Source: Corbicula japonica
Lineage: Eukaryota; Mollusca; Bivalvia; Venerida; Cyrenidae
Length of the DNA: 64,000 bases
Assembly (NCBI GenBank): GCA_038501625.1
Contig: JAZAYU010000904.1
Location: forward strand, 62,001 to 126,000
Reading direction: 5' to 3'
Below the pieces are notes generated by a model. That model had not been told where the DNA came from. It searched no databases and was given only the letters and a program-made list of their open reading frames with translations. The position numbers and the translations under genes are program-made. Positions within the stretch are counted from its first letter, which is position 1, and each line of letters begins with the position of its first letter. Of this stretch, positions 11,595 to 23,045 are shown piece after piece.

Positions 11595-12640
11595 CTCATA
11601 AACACTTAATACTTAGAAAATATCATCTTCATGAACAATGTTATCACTTACAACAAGAACGATAACTCCTGTTTGACTATTTTATGAGTTACGCCCCTTT
11701 CACATTAAACTTTAACAAGAAACTTAATGTTGCCTATAACTTTGAAAGTTCTTTAACTATTCACTCAAAACTTAGAATATGCCATCTTCATAAACAACAA
11801 CATTGATTACAACAAAAATGATAATTATTGTTTTAGTTATGTCCCTTTCACATGCAACTATAACATGAAACTTAAAGTTGGCTGTAACTTTATAAGTACT
11901 TGTCCTATTCACGAACATCTTCATGAACAACGTCATTGCTTACAAGAAAAATGATAACTCTTGCTCGACTATTATACGAGTTGTGCCCCTTCAAGTGTAA
12001 CTTTAACATGAAACTTAGTCATGCCTTTAAAGTACTTGTGCTATTCACCTAATACTTAGAATTTCTCATCTGCATGAACAATACCATCGGTGACGAAAAG
12101 AATGGCAACTCCTGTTTGACCATTATATGAGAAAAGCCCCTTTCAAAAGCAGCTTTAACATGAAAATTAATGTTGACTTTAACTTTGAAATAACTTCATT
12201 CACTGTATAACTTCATACTTGGAATATATCATCTTCATGAACGACGTCATTGCTTACAACAAGAACGATAACTCCTGTTCGCCTATATTATATGAGTTGT
12301 GCCCCTTTCAAGTGCAACTTTAACTGTTACATGAAACTTCGTGTTGCCTTTAAAGTACTTGTCCTATTCATCTAATACTTTGAATATAATCATCTGTATA
12401 AACAATACCATCGGTGACGAAAAGAATTACAACTCCTGGTTGACTATTTTATGAGTTATACCCCTTTCAAATGCAACTTCAATATGAAACTTAATGTTGC
12501 CTGTAACATTGAAAGTACTTGTCCCATTCACTTATTATAATAGTTGAAATATATCATCTGCATGCATAAAGCTATTGGTGGCAATAAGAATGATAACTCG
12601 GGTTTCACCATTTTTTGAGTTATGCTCCCTTTCAAATGCA
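11595..12640. repeat. Tandem repeat of about 155 bp, about 7 copies
   Basis: The phrase 'atcatcttcatgaacaa' followed by 'gataactcctgtttgactattttatgagtt.tgcccctttca' and 'aacatgaaacttaatgttgcc' recurs about every 150-165 bases (near 11620, 11785, 11925, 12065, 12230, 12390, 12555). Copies are diverged. The array lies in the large intron before the GTPase exon. Confidence 0.85.
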
Positions 12641-12659
12641 ATTTAGGTGACACATGTGT

Positions 12660-13490
12660 TCCGCCCTGTAGTATTGAAATCAACTCGAATTAAATCTTTT
12701 TAACATATATCATTAAACGTATGCCCTCATTTCAACTGTTTGCAAGCAGGCGATACTTGTGTTCTACGGAACACCAAATTCTTGTTCAATTTATTTAAGG
12801 GAGTTACATGTATTGCAAGTGGTTGGATTTTTAGCGTTGTTTACCGATGGTTAGTTGTTTTCGTTACGAAGGTTTTGTGATTTAACTAACCACAAGAACT
12901 GGAGAAATAATTGATTTTATTCTAAATAATGTCATAATGTTTTTAGAATCACTAGCTTCTAACTGAAACCTCTGTTGTAGCAAAGAGAAAGATAGCTAAG
13001 TTGTGATTGCAGATTTTCAAGAACATTTGATTTTTTTTGCAATGAATACAGAAAGGCAAAAAATAATTTTGATTTTTCCTTTTCAAATTTTACAAAATCA
13101 TAGATAGGAAAGTGGATACCATTTATTTTGCTTAGTAAATATTGCGGTAAAATGTCATAGACATTACACATTGTGCTAAAATGTGAATATCTGAAACGTT
13201 CTGAAACCCTATTACGACCGTAAAAATGTAAATTCATCATTACTCGTATCTGCTTTATTTCCTTAGAACGCACATTCTCCGGATCTAAACGAATGTTTGC
13301 AGTCTACACGAGATATTGTAAATGACTTAAAATCTGTATTTAATTTCGTGAATTTTCGACTTTTCGACCTTTTCTCAGAGGTACAACAAGTATCTTTGAA
13401 CATATGACTTCACGAAGACGACGGAGATGTTGTGCGATATCTATAGCTTAGTGACCAAACCGACATCGAACATCCACTTCAGTAATTAAA
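12660..13490. other. Intron stretch with a short minus-strand open frame
   Basis: A 104-codon minus-strand frame (13273-12959) has no recognised domain. About 110 bases of it (13150-13273, reverse complement) resemble 17160-17290 on the plus strand, including a shared 'YGRNR' reading. The frame may therefore be part of an unidentified dispersed element and not a host gene. Confidence 0.35.
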
Positions 13491-13494
13491 TAGG

Positions 13495-13775
13495 TGAAAT
13501 GGGAACTTTGAAAGTCACCGAACACGACAAATATGAAAAGATTGCAGGCTCGGTTTGATTGAGCCTGTTAATGGGCAGTAACGGAAATGCATATTACTTC
13601 CCACGCCGCCTAGCCCCGGGTGGAACGCAAGTCAATATTTACACCAATAAATAGTACAATTTCGATCCATCCCAAATGATGGTATGCACACGTCGGTGAA
13701 CAATGAACGTTCAATGTGGTATTATACGATGAATACCATTCCATGTCCAGCGGCGTATGGTCCCCCAGATAAAAA
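13495..13775 (-). repeat. Dispersed repeat B with internal hairpin
   Basis: It is homologous to 14155-14445 in the same orientation. Both carry 'gccaccgaacacgacaaatatgaaa' (first copy with 'gtc'), the 'gagcctgtt.atgggcagtaa' block, 'cgccgcctagccccgggtt' and 'gatccatccca'. The GGGCAGTAAC...ATTACTtCCC hairpin is partly eroded here. Confidence 0.8.
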
Positions 13776-14019
13776 AAATGGGTTTGCCTTTAACGAGAAA
13801 ACAATGGGCGGAACTAAACAAAATATAATTTTAACAGTTGATCGGAGAATATAAATCCTGCATATCACAGACAACGCCAAATACAATATTTAACAAACAG
13901 GAAGTGTATCCTTTGTTTGATTGAACAATATCCCAATCTATATTGGCTGGGAAAGTAAAACCGCCCATCTATAAACTGGCCGAAATATTTAAACAATAGC
14001 AATTTAGGAAGTCCTATTA

Positions 14020-14150
14020 ACATAGTACATAAGTATCGTGCTCAACGACCTTTAAAGGACGTAACTGATAACAGCACTAATTGAATGTACGGAGAGACTT
14101 TGTACAGCCGCCACTCGACACAAACAACGCTACTGTGATATTGAAATAAA
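14020..14150. repeat. Fragment of SINE-like family C
   Basis: The segment 'gtacggagagactttgtacagccgcca' corresponds to 'gtacggggaaactttttacggccgcca' at 27852-27880 and, inverted, to 57675-57705. It lies between the two copies of repeat B. Confidence 0.55.
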
Positions 14151-14154
14151 CGAA

Positions 14155-14445
14155 AAAAGGAACTTTGAAAGCCACCGAACACGACAAATATGAAAATATT
14201 GCAGGGTTGGTTTGATTGAGCCTGTTCATGGGCAGTAATGGAAATGCATATTACTGCCCACGCCGCCTAGCCCCGGGTTGAGAGCAACTCGATATTTACA
14301 CCAATAAACAGTACAATTTTGATCCATCCCAAACATGGTATGCATATGGCGGTGAACAATGAACCTTCAATGCGGTATTTTCAGATTAATACCAGTGCGT
14401 GTTCAGCGGCGTATGTTCCCCAGATAAACGAATGGATTTGCCCTA
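14155..14445 (-). repeat. Dispersed repeat B with intact GGGCAGTAAT hairpin
   Basis: This is the best copy of the family. GGGCAGTAAT and ATTACTGCCC form a perfect 10-bp stem with a 10-nt loop (about 14231-14260). It is followed by 'cgccgcctagccccgggtt' and ends near 'gttccccagataaa'. Its orientation is opposite to the copy at 22781-23045. Confidence 0.8.
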
Positions 14446-14619
14446 AACCAGAAAATAATTAGCGGAACTAAACAGAATAGAATTTCGACAGGAGATCTGA
14501 GAATATAAAAGGCAAAATTTTAAAAAGCAGGAAGTTTCAAAAACAATTATTTGTGCAACTGCCGGGTTGATAAAACATTCGTTTTTGAGGCTATTCTCTA
14601 TGGCTATAAACATTTTTGT

Positions 14620-15010
14620 GTCGCCCTTTCAAAGAATAGGCGATGCACAGGGATCGCTTTGTCCGTCCGTCGGTCAGTCACAAAAAATTAACTTTGCTAT
14701 TTCTTAATATTTCTTCATCAAACGTTCAAATTATATTGCTTATGACAGCACGCTAGGGATGATGCCAAATTCTTATGGTTAAATTACATCTGATGGAGTT
14801 ATGCCCCTATTTGTACTTGAATTTTGTCACGAAAACTTAACGTCGGCTACATGTATAACCTTGCCGTTTCTTCATCAAACTTTCAAATTATATTGCTTAT
14901 AAAAGCACGCTTGTGATGATGTCAAATTTGTTTGGTCAAGGTCAAATTTTAAAGAGTTATGCCCCTTTTTTAAACTTGCATTTTTATTCCGACAAAGCCC
15001 CAGAGGGCGA
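14620..15010. repeat. Dispersed repeat with GTCCGTCCGTC run, partly duplicated
   Basis: A 'cgctttgtccgtccgtcggtcagtca' run (compare 1455-1500, 39940-39960 and 55690-55735) precedes two related blocks of about 170 bp. Each block has 'tcttcatcaaacgttcaaattatattgctta' and 'gagttatgccccttt'. No coding content. Confidence 0.65.
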
Positions 15011-15074
15011 CAAAATTGTTCAACTGAACACCCATCTAGTGTAATGGAACAGTGACTTTGTCAGCTGAATATTA

Positions 15075-17015
15075 AACGATATATTTATATGGAAACTATT
15101 TTATCTCGCCTTTCACAGCAGTTCATGATGCATTTACATTTTCACGTAGCGCAAAAAGCAAAATAGAGAACTTTCTTGACCTTGCAGATGATACCAAGAC
15201 CAATAAGAATAAAAAACTGATTGATGACCAACATCGACCTTGCACAAGACAGAGTACCTACTATGTATTGGTTGCCTAAAATGCATAAAACACCATACAA
15301 AGCAAGATTTATTGCTAACTCTAGTTCTTGCACTACTACTAAATTATCCGTGCTCTTAACTCTTGTCTTTCAGCTAAAAGAACATGTAATGAGGTATTGT
15401 GATAAGGTTTTTGAAACTTCGGGCAAAAATTTATTTTGGTCGATTAGAAATTCAAATGACGTTTTGAAAAAGCTTAAATCAAATAATTTGTGTTTGTCTA
15501 CTTATGATTTCTCAACTTTATACACTTATCTCCCTCATAATTTAATAAGAGACAAGCTAACCAGTCTCATTGAAAAAATGTTTGCTAGAGAAAATAAAAC
15601 CTTCATCGCTTGTAATGAATATAGGGCATTTTTGTACAGATGGTTCTTATGATAATATACTTCATGGACTTGTCAAGACCTAAAAGAGTCGCTAACTTTC
15701 TTACTGGATAATATTTATGTTAGATTCGGTACCTCTATTTATAAACAAGTAATAGGCATCCCAATTGGTACTAATTGTGCACCCTTTGTTGCTGATCTGT
15801 TTTTATACTGTTATGAAAAAGACTATGTTATCTCTTTCTACTGAACATCAAGATGATATAATTACTGCTTTTAACAACACCTCGAGGTACCTTGATGATT
15901 AAATATAGATAATAACCATTTTCCATTACTGGTTAATAAGATTTATCCTAAAGAACTACAACTTAATAAAGCGAACACTTCAGAAATGCAAGCAAACTTT
16001 CTCGATCTAAATCTGTTCATTGAAAACGGTTACGTCACTACTAAAATATATGATAAAAGGGATTATTTTAATTTTAGTATAGTAAATTTTCCGTTTTTAG
16101 ACGGCGATGTTCCCGTGCAACATCTTACACAACTTGTTCGCTTTTCAAGAGCTTGCAACGATGTTAATGATTACAATGAACGTAATCTTTTCATTTCAGA
16201 AAAACTTTTACAACAAGGTTATCGGTATCACAACTTAAGGAAAACCTTTTGCAAGTTTTATCGCCCATTCCCAGATCTAATTCATAAATACAGGTGCAGT
16301 TTAAAATCACTTTTGCAACAAGAATATTTCACAGCCAGTTTTTTTATGGAGATTTAGTTTCTACACTCAAGAAGATAAAAGGCAATGTAAATTTCTCCCG
16401 GTTTTTCGTAAAAAACCATCTGTAAATTAAAAAAGGTTACCAATATGATATTTTACAGCGCTCTGCAAGCCTGGTGATTAACCCTTCTACAGTTGATCAT
16501 TATGCTTATCTCTTTTGTTGCAAGACGGTGGCAAGGGTTTAAGAGTTTATGAAGGTTTATGGGGCAATCGTTTCTTAAAAGGACCTAGAAGCTCGATTTG
16601 TTTCTTTTATCACCGTCATCGTGTTCTTGCAGATTTCACTCCAGGAGCTCTGGTCTCGGTAAGATCATTGAGTACACGCCCTTTATGTTTGTGTGCTTTT
16701 GCATGCAAAATTGTTGGGCCAATAAGTGGGTTGGAGGTTTTCTACCAAGACAACTTGTACTTGTTTTGTGATATGAGAACCTGTTGGAGCAAGTGTGAGG
16801 TTGGTGCACCCAATTTGATTTGCCACTGACCGTTCCAAGGCGGTAACCCCTTGGGTTCTCATTTTTGTTTATTGTTAGTGGTGTCTTTTTTGAAACTGAT
16901 CATTTTTATTAACCATTTATTAACCATGCTCTCTCCCTTTCTCTTCTTATTGACTGTGTTGGGAGGCTGTTTTTCTGAAATCGGCGATCCCTGATATGCA
17001 TATTTCACTTTTTTT
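15075..17015 (+). mobile_element. Penelope-like retroelement, copy 2 (best preserved)
   Basis: Open fragments at 15221-15652 and 15986-16357, plus unframed sequence between them, encode reverse-transcriptase blocks. In order these are YWLPKMHKTP...RFIANSS, STYDFSTLYTYLPH, IGIPIGTNCAPFVADLFLY, the SRYLDD active-site box near 15885-15900, and a downstream block with FLDLNL, YDKRDYFNF, NFPFLDG and LVRFSRACNDV. This series matches Penelope-like reverse transcriptases. It is not an LTR or ordinary LINE enzyme. The frame is broken by stops near 15652 and 15900. The 3' region (about 16460-17010) ends 'gatccctgatatgcatatttcac' and is the part that recurs elsewhere in the window as 5'-truncated fragments. 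Non-functional. Confidence 0.75.
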
Positions 17016-17719
17016 TAATTTGTATCTAACTTGAGTGTACTATATCTACGTCCCAATTCGTAATAAAGTTATATTCGTGCTAAAAGAAATAGTTAAAATA
17101 GTTTTACCACTTATTTTAATAGTTATACTTTTTATTCATGTAACTTTGTCCATTTTTAGTGCGTTTCACAATCTTAAAGCAAAAAACGCAAATATAGGTA
17201 TGAAAATAATAACTTCATATTTATATGGTCGCAATAGGATGGCTTAAACGTTTTAGATGTTCACGTTGTAATGTGCGCTCTTAATGCCATTTGACGAAAT
17301 TTGACAAAACTCCGTCAAGCATAGGAAAAGCTTCAACATGAATAAATAATTCCGTTAAACATTGAAAACTCAGCGTTTTGATCAACAAGCAAAGAACTAT
17401 AAAATAGAAATTAAAACTTGTGTCAAGTGTCAAATCGTCCCAAAAAGACTTACCTTTCTCATACTTGCTATTATATAATACGCAAACAGGTGGGGGTGAT
17501 TTGTGTCAATATAAATCATTTTAATGACTTCTTTTATTGATATACGATATAAACTAATATGCTGGCAAATGACTATGTTTTCAAATGTCCTAATATTCTA
17601 AACCCAGATATGTGTACATTATTAAACATTTGCATTTTCATGAACAAAAATGTGTTTATACGCTTATATTTCGGTAGATATACTCAACAAAAACTAATAC
17701 TTCAATAATTATCTTAAAG

Positions 17720-18887
17720 GCCTTGGCCCCCACAAGCTCCAGGTACAAGCGATGATGAGATAAGCGAACTAAGAAGAATCGCCCAGGGTGGAGCAGAAGA
17801 GATGAAAAATTACCTCGAAAATAAAAATAACGTATGGAGAAAAATTGTCCTTCACATCGGTGTAACTGGCGCGTCTGGATCCGGTAAATCAAGCTTCATC
17901 AATGCTATAAGAGGAATTGAAAAATACCAAGAGGGGTTTGCAGAAACAGGTGTCTTTGTAACTACATCGACTGTTAAGGCATATCCACATCCAGAAAATC
18001 CAAGTCTGATTTTTTGGGATATCCCTGGTGTTGGCACTCCATCATTCCCAAAAGACACATATCTCCGAGACGTTTGGTTTACTAAATATGAGTTTTTTCT
18101 GATAGTTTTCCACAAACGCCTTAATGAATGGGATGCATGGTTGGCAAAACAGGTAAAAGCATGCGGCAAATCCTGCTTCTTTGTTCGGACGCATGTAGAT
18201 GTCGATGTTTGGAATTACAGACTAGATGATCCTGAAAACCACCCTAAAGAGAGAGTCCTACAGATAATTAGAGACAACTGTGCAAAAGAACTTGAAAGTC
18301 AGGGATTAGGCTCTGAAGAGTTTTTCCTTATAGACAATCACAACATAAAAGATTACGATTTCGACAGACTAACAACACGATTGGTCAACGATGGATTTTT
18401 AGATGAACAAAAACGAAATGCATTTGTGCTGTCACTCACGGTTTTAACTGACGGAATTATAAAGAAAAAGAAAAAAGCTATGGAAGATAGAATTTGGAAA
18501 ATTGCATTTGCATCTGCAGCTGGTGGCGCTGTTCCGATCCCGGGTTTTGGGGCATATATTGATACAGGTATTATTCTCAACGAGTATGCAGAATATAGAC
18601 GCCAGTTTGGTCTCACAGAAGAGAAATTGAAAAAAGAGTCAGCATTTGAGATAATTTCAAGGTATGCGAGAAATGTTGCGCAGATCGGACTGTGTATTAG
18701 CTTGAACGAAACAATGGAGAACGTTTTCAAATTTGGCATCCCAATCATCGGTAGCATTGCATCAGGTACATTATCGTACGCTTTTACCGTCGGTACGTTG
18801 AAGAAATTATTGAACGAAGTAGTAGAAGATGCAAAAAAGATGAATAAACAAATGATACATGACGCTACAAGATCATCCGGGGTTTAA
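17720..18887 (+). CDS. IRG-type (immunity-related) GTPase, terminal exon
   Basis: The exon follows acceptor 'atcttaaag' in phase 2 and runs to TAA at 18885-18887. From the internal Met at 17802 it is 361 codons. The P-loop is GASGSGKS (residues 23-30), with threonines for switch I at 54-55, G3 DIPG at 73-76 and G4 THVD at 130-133 within 'FVRTHVD'. A helical C-terminal half follows, with a Gly/Ala-rich hydrophobic stretch (about 228-250). This is the IRG/IIGP (p47 GTPase) pattern. Vertebrate IRGs act at pathogen-containing membranes; the role here is unknown. Reading upstream of Met-17802 stays open to the acceptor and joins the linker exon, so I do not take 17802 as the start. The five-exon joined frame totals 1605 nt including the stop, with no internal stop. 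The N-terminal coiled coil and zinc ribbons are not part of the classical IRG layout. Confidence 0.88.
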
Positions 18888-19144
18888 ATCAAAGCACATT
18901 ACAAGTCTGGAGAGAGATTGTGTGATAATGTGTATTATCATTAAAAATGAAAATAATTTGATCATTAAGAATATTGATAACATGTCATCACACGAAGCAT
19001 ATAAAATATTGCATACATGAGATAGTATTTCAAACTATTTATTTCTCTATCTACGACTGAAAAATGCAGATTTTAAAGCGCCATACAAAAAAATCCAGCT
19101 CTTTAAAGTGACTTACTGTCGATATTTTGTTTTTAGAAAATATC

Positions 19145-19150
19145 AATAAA
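19145..19150 (+). terminator. Candidate polyadenylation signal of the IRG-like gene
   Basis: AATAAA lies about 260 bases after the stop codon, in AT-rich sequence. It is the first canonical hexamer I see downstream. It is weak evidence on its own. Confidence 0.4.
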
Positions 19151-19269
19151 TGCGTGCTCAATTACGCTAAATAATAGTGTTAATATCAGAATACCACAAT
19201 TTACTTTAAATGGACTGGCCACATTTTAAAGCTATTTATACCGTATACATTAAAAAAACAAATTAATTG

Positions 19270-19745
19270 TTTTACTATTCTGCATAGCCTGTTTAAGTCA
19301 AACGAGAAATAGAAACCATTGTTTTGTTATTATGTTTAACCTATTCAAGACAAAAAAGTAATAGAAAAGATTGTTTTATTCAAAGCCGATGCAAGTCAAA
19401 CAAGTAACAGAAAACATTATTTTAATATTCTGCATAGCCTGTTCAAGTAAAACGAGTAATAGAAAACAGTGTTTTATTATTCCGCATAGCCTGTTCAAGT
19501 CAAACGAGTAATGTAAAACATTGTTTTCATATTCTGCATGGCCAATTTAAATGTGAAACGAGTAATATAAAACATTGTTTTGTTTTATTATTCTTCATGG
19601 CCCATTTAGGTCAAAGGAGGAATATAAAACATTGTTTTATTATTCTGCATAGCCTATTTAAGTCAAACGAGTCATATAAAACATTGATCTTTTATTCTGC
19701 ATGGCCTATTCAAGTCAAACGTGTAATATAAAACATTGTTCTTCT
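19270..19745. repeat. Left part of a ~50-bp tandem array
   Basis: About nine diverged units have the form 'ttctgcatagcctgttcaagtcaaacgagtaatataaaacattgtttta'. The array continues at 21063-21660 with the LINE at 19770-21060 in between. Confidence 0.85.
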
Positions 19746-19769
19746 AATTCCTATATTTATTCTATCTTT

Positions 19770-21060
19770 GAAATACATACATACATACATTCAGAACAAA
19801 ATTAGATATAAATTGTCAGTACATTAAATGGGTTATCTTTTCTGTTTTTCGATATTTGTATATAAAATAAAGCTAGATGCACTGTTTAATTAAAGATGTT
19901 TAAAAGGAATATAAATAGAAAGAAAGAAGGCAGATTTGACATTGGAATAGAGAGAGATGGAGGAGAGGATAAAAAGGGAAAGAAGAGAGATTGTCCGCCA
20001 TTTGTTATTACACAAGGAAGAGTCTCCATTTTGCGTTATGTTGCTCTTGTTTATTTTTTAGATTTGCTATAATGCCTTCTATACTTATTCTGTGATTTAA
20101 AAAGGGGATGAATGTTTCTAGTGATGGTATGGTATTTGTATATTTATTCTTAAATATAAAGTATTTCGCTAAAATAATGACAAAGTTTAAAATTGTATAC
20201 AAGTTTTTATCTGTGCAATCTGTGACACCGATTGATACTGTTGAATAACACAAGGAATTTAAGGTAATTCGCTTGTGGTTAATATAATGTTGTAAGTCTC
20301 TCCAGAACGTCTGTGTATGTTGGCACTCCCAAAACATGTGTTTAGTAGTTTCTGGTGCCATTGCACAGAAATCACATAACTGTGAGGTGTTTAATTTGCA
20401 TTTATAGAGGTACATATTATTTGGTAATATCTTCATTAGGAACGTGTATTGGAAACTTCTGAGTTTTGTATCGATGGTGCAAACATATGGAATAGAAAGG
20501 AGTTTTTCCAATTAAATGGAGAATTTCCTAATTCGTTTTCCCATTTATTAAATGTGTTATTTTCGTTTGGCTTTTTCTTTTGTATTTCTATTTCATAAAG
20601 CATTTTATTTATTTTTGTATTGGGTTTTATTTTGTTTACAAGATATGTAACATTGGTGGTATTATTTGGATATATATTAAATAGGCCAGATTTCCATCTT
20701 TGTTTGATTATTTTTGTGATCGACATGTTATTGATAAATTCTGTAGCTGATATTCTACATTTAATGTGTATTTCCTGGAATGAATAAAATGGATTTTGAT
20801 CGAAGTTGTATATATCTTTTACATATAAAATGCCGTTATCCAACCAGTGTTTATTAAATAGTGGGTTTCTGTTATAATCTGTTAGTAAAGAGTTATTACC
20901 TATTATTTGTTCTTTGATGTTCTTAAATTTAAATTCAAAATGAATAGTACACCATGAGGTTATGATGTCTGTTAAAAAAAACATATTCAAAATGTATATT
21001 ATTTGCGGTTCTTGGGTTACAGTTGAATTTAAAAAAGGTAAGTCCGCCTTTTTTATTTAG
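19770..21060 (-). mobile_element. 5'-truncated LINE inserted in the tandem array
   Basis: Minus-strand open frames 20990-20436 and 20511-20008 overlap in different frames. They encode the C-terminal region of a non-LTR retrotransposon ORF2. The second contains the C-X2-C-X8-H-X4-C knuckle (CDFC...HMFWEC) typical of L1-like ORF2 tails. The reverse-transcriptase core is missing, so the copy is 5'-truncated. The 3' end falls at a (CATA)n run at 19776-19791 (TATG repeats on the element strand), a common LINE 3' tail. One frameshift separates the two frames. Confidence 0.75.
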
Positions 21061-21062
21061 TT

Positions 21063-21660
21063 CTATTATACTGCATAGCCTATTTATGAAACGAGTAATA
21101 TAAAACATTGTTCTCTTATTCAGCATAGCCTATTTAAGTCAAACGTGTAATATAAAACATTTTACTATTATTCAGCATAGCCTATTTATGAAACGAGTAA
21201 TATGAAACATTGTTCTCTTATTCTGCATAGCCTATTTATGAAACGAGTAATATAAAACATTGTTCTCTTATTCAGCATAGCCTATTTATGAAACGAGTAA
21301 TATAAAACATTGTTCTCTTATTCTGCATAGCCTATTTATGAAACGAGTAATATAAAACATTGTTCTCTTATTCTGCATAGCCTATTTATGAAACGAGTAA
21401 TATAAAACATTGTTCTCTTATTCTGCATAGCCTATTTATGAAACGAGTAATATAAAACATTGTTCTCTTATTCAGCATAGCCTATTTATGAAACGAGTAA
21501 TATAAAACATTGTTCTCTTATTCTGCATAGCCTTATTTATGAAACGAGTAATATAAAACATTGTTCTCTTATTCTGCATAGGCTATTCAAGTCAAACGAC
21601 TAATATAACATTGTTTAATTATTCTGGCCTATTAAAGTCAAACAAGAAACAGAAACCAGA
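21063..21660. repeat. Right part of the 50-bp tandem array, highly homogeneous
   Basis: Units are exactly 50 bases (ttctgcatagcctatttatg + aaacgagtaatataaaacat + tgttctctta). About nine consecutive units between 21130 and 21590 are almost identical, in contrast to the diverged left part. This indicates recent local amplification on this side. Confidence 0.95.
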
Positions 21661-21664
21661 CAGA

Positions 21665-22285
21665 GGTTTGGTGGATATCATATCATTTTAACATCATATT
21701 TTCCTGTAATTTTTTTAAAAATGCAACTGCATGACGTCATTATTATACCTGCATGACATTACTATTATAATAATAGCGCTGATTTTGTATATTATGCATT
21801 AATGTGATGATGGCCTATAAACAATTAATAAGAAACGAAGTATACATGCAACGGAGTTTATTTAGACAATTTTCAGTTTTAGATTTGTCTTCATGTACAT
21901 TGTGATATAAATGATGAATATTCTATAGCAGAATGCATATTTGCAATCATGGTCTGTAGTTGATTTAATTAACATATATTACAAATAACATTTGTTTGCG
22001 ATTCAAGTTACCTGCAAATGGATACAACAAGACCGTATGTGATTTTGTCAATTAGTGAAAACCAAGTTTGGTTCAGAGTACTCTAATAAAGGTGGTGCAT
22101 CATTTCTGTGATACTTTGAGCGTTTAAAAATTTGGACTTAACCCAACTTGTCGTTAATAAAATTTAATACATTTGAGATTGATGATTATCAAGAAATCCA
22201 TTTACATTAAAAACGGTAGCAAGGAATATAATCTGATAAATCAGTTTTTCATACACCGCGTTTTTTAATTAGATAAAGCACGTCA
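21665..22285. other. No gene recognised
   Basis: AT-rich sequence. A small imperfect palindrome 'catgacgtcattattatacctgcatgacattactattataata' lies near 21730-21775. There is no coding evidence. Confidence 0.5.
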
Positions 22286-22289
22286 ATTG

Positions 22290-22780
22290 TAATGGTTGAA
22301 AAACAGTGAAATATGCATATCAGGAATGGCCACATCCAGCAGACACAGCCTCCCAACACAGCCAAAACGTAGAGAGGAAAAGATAGCATGGTATTACAAT
22401 AATCAGTTTCAAAATGGACGTCACAAACAATTAACACTGGGGGTTTAAACCAGGTTCTAGGGTGCACCAAACTCACACTTGCCCCCAACAGGTTCTCGTA
22501 TCACAAAACAAGTACAAGTTGTCTTGGTGAAAAAAAAACACCCATCGGCTTAACAATATTCATGCAAAAGCACACAAACATACAAAACATTAGAAACTAA
22601 TAGCATTGCAAAGCCAAAGGGCGGGTACTCGATGATCTTACCTAGGCCAGAGCTCCTGGAGTAAAATCAGCAAGAACACGATGACAGGGATAAAAGAAAC
22701 AAATCGAGCTTCTATGTTCTTTTAAGAAAAGATTTCCCTATAAACTTTTACAATAAACCTTGAAACTCAATAAATATTCA
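22290..22780 (-). repeat. 3' fragment of the Penelope-like family, inverted
   Basis: The reverse complement matches 16560-17010 closely, beginning at 'gtgaaatatgcatatcagg' (22308-22326) and including 'agacacagcctcccaacacag', 'tgggggtttaaaccaggtt', 'acttgcccccaacaggttctc' and 'gatcttacctaggccagagctcctgga'. The 79-codon minus-strand frame here is not a gene. Confidence 0.8.
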
Positions 22781-23045
22781 TATAGAGACCATACGCCTGA
22801 ATATGGAATGGTATTTATCTGAAAATACCTCATTGAAGGCTCCAAGTTCATCGCCAAAAATGCATACCATCGTTTGGGATAGATCAAAATTGTTTATTTG
22901 CTTAAATATTGTGTTGCGCTCAACCCATGGCTAGGCGGCGTGGGCAGTAATATGCAATCCCATTACTGCCCATGAAGAGGCTCAATCAAACCGAGCCTGC
23001 AGTATTTTCATATTTGTAGTGTTCGGTGGCTTTCAAAGTTTTTTT
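22781..23045 (+). repeat. Dispersed repeat B
   Basis: It is the inverse of the copies at 13495 and 14155. The GGGCAGTAAT...ATTACTGCCC stem is conserved (22952-22981). The copy abuts the Penelope-like fragment directly and ends in a T-run at 23039-23047. Confidence 0.8.

Noticed and set aside
12959..13273. A host gene on the minus strand
   Set aside because: No recognisable domain, no splice support, and part of it is a dispersed sequence also found at 17.2 kb.
17852..18757. Minus-strand frames of 105 and 134 codons opposite the GTPase exon
   Set aside because: They are antisense to a motif-complete GTPase frame.
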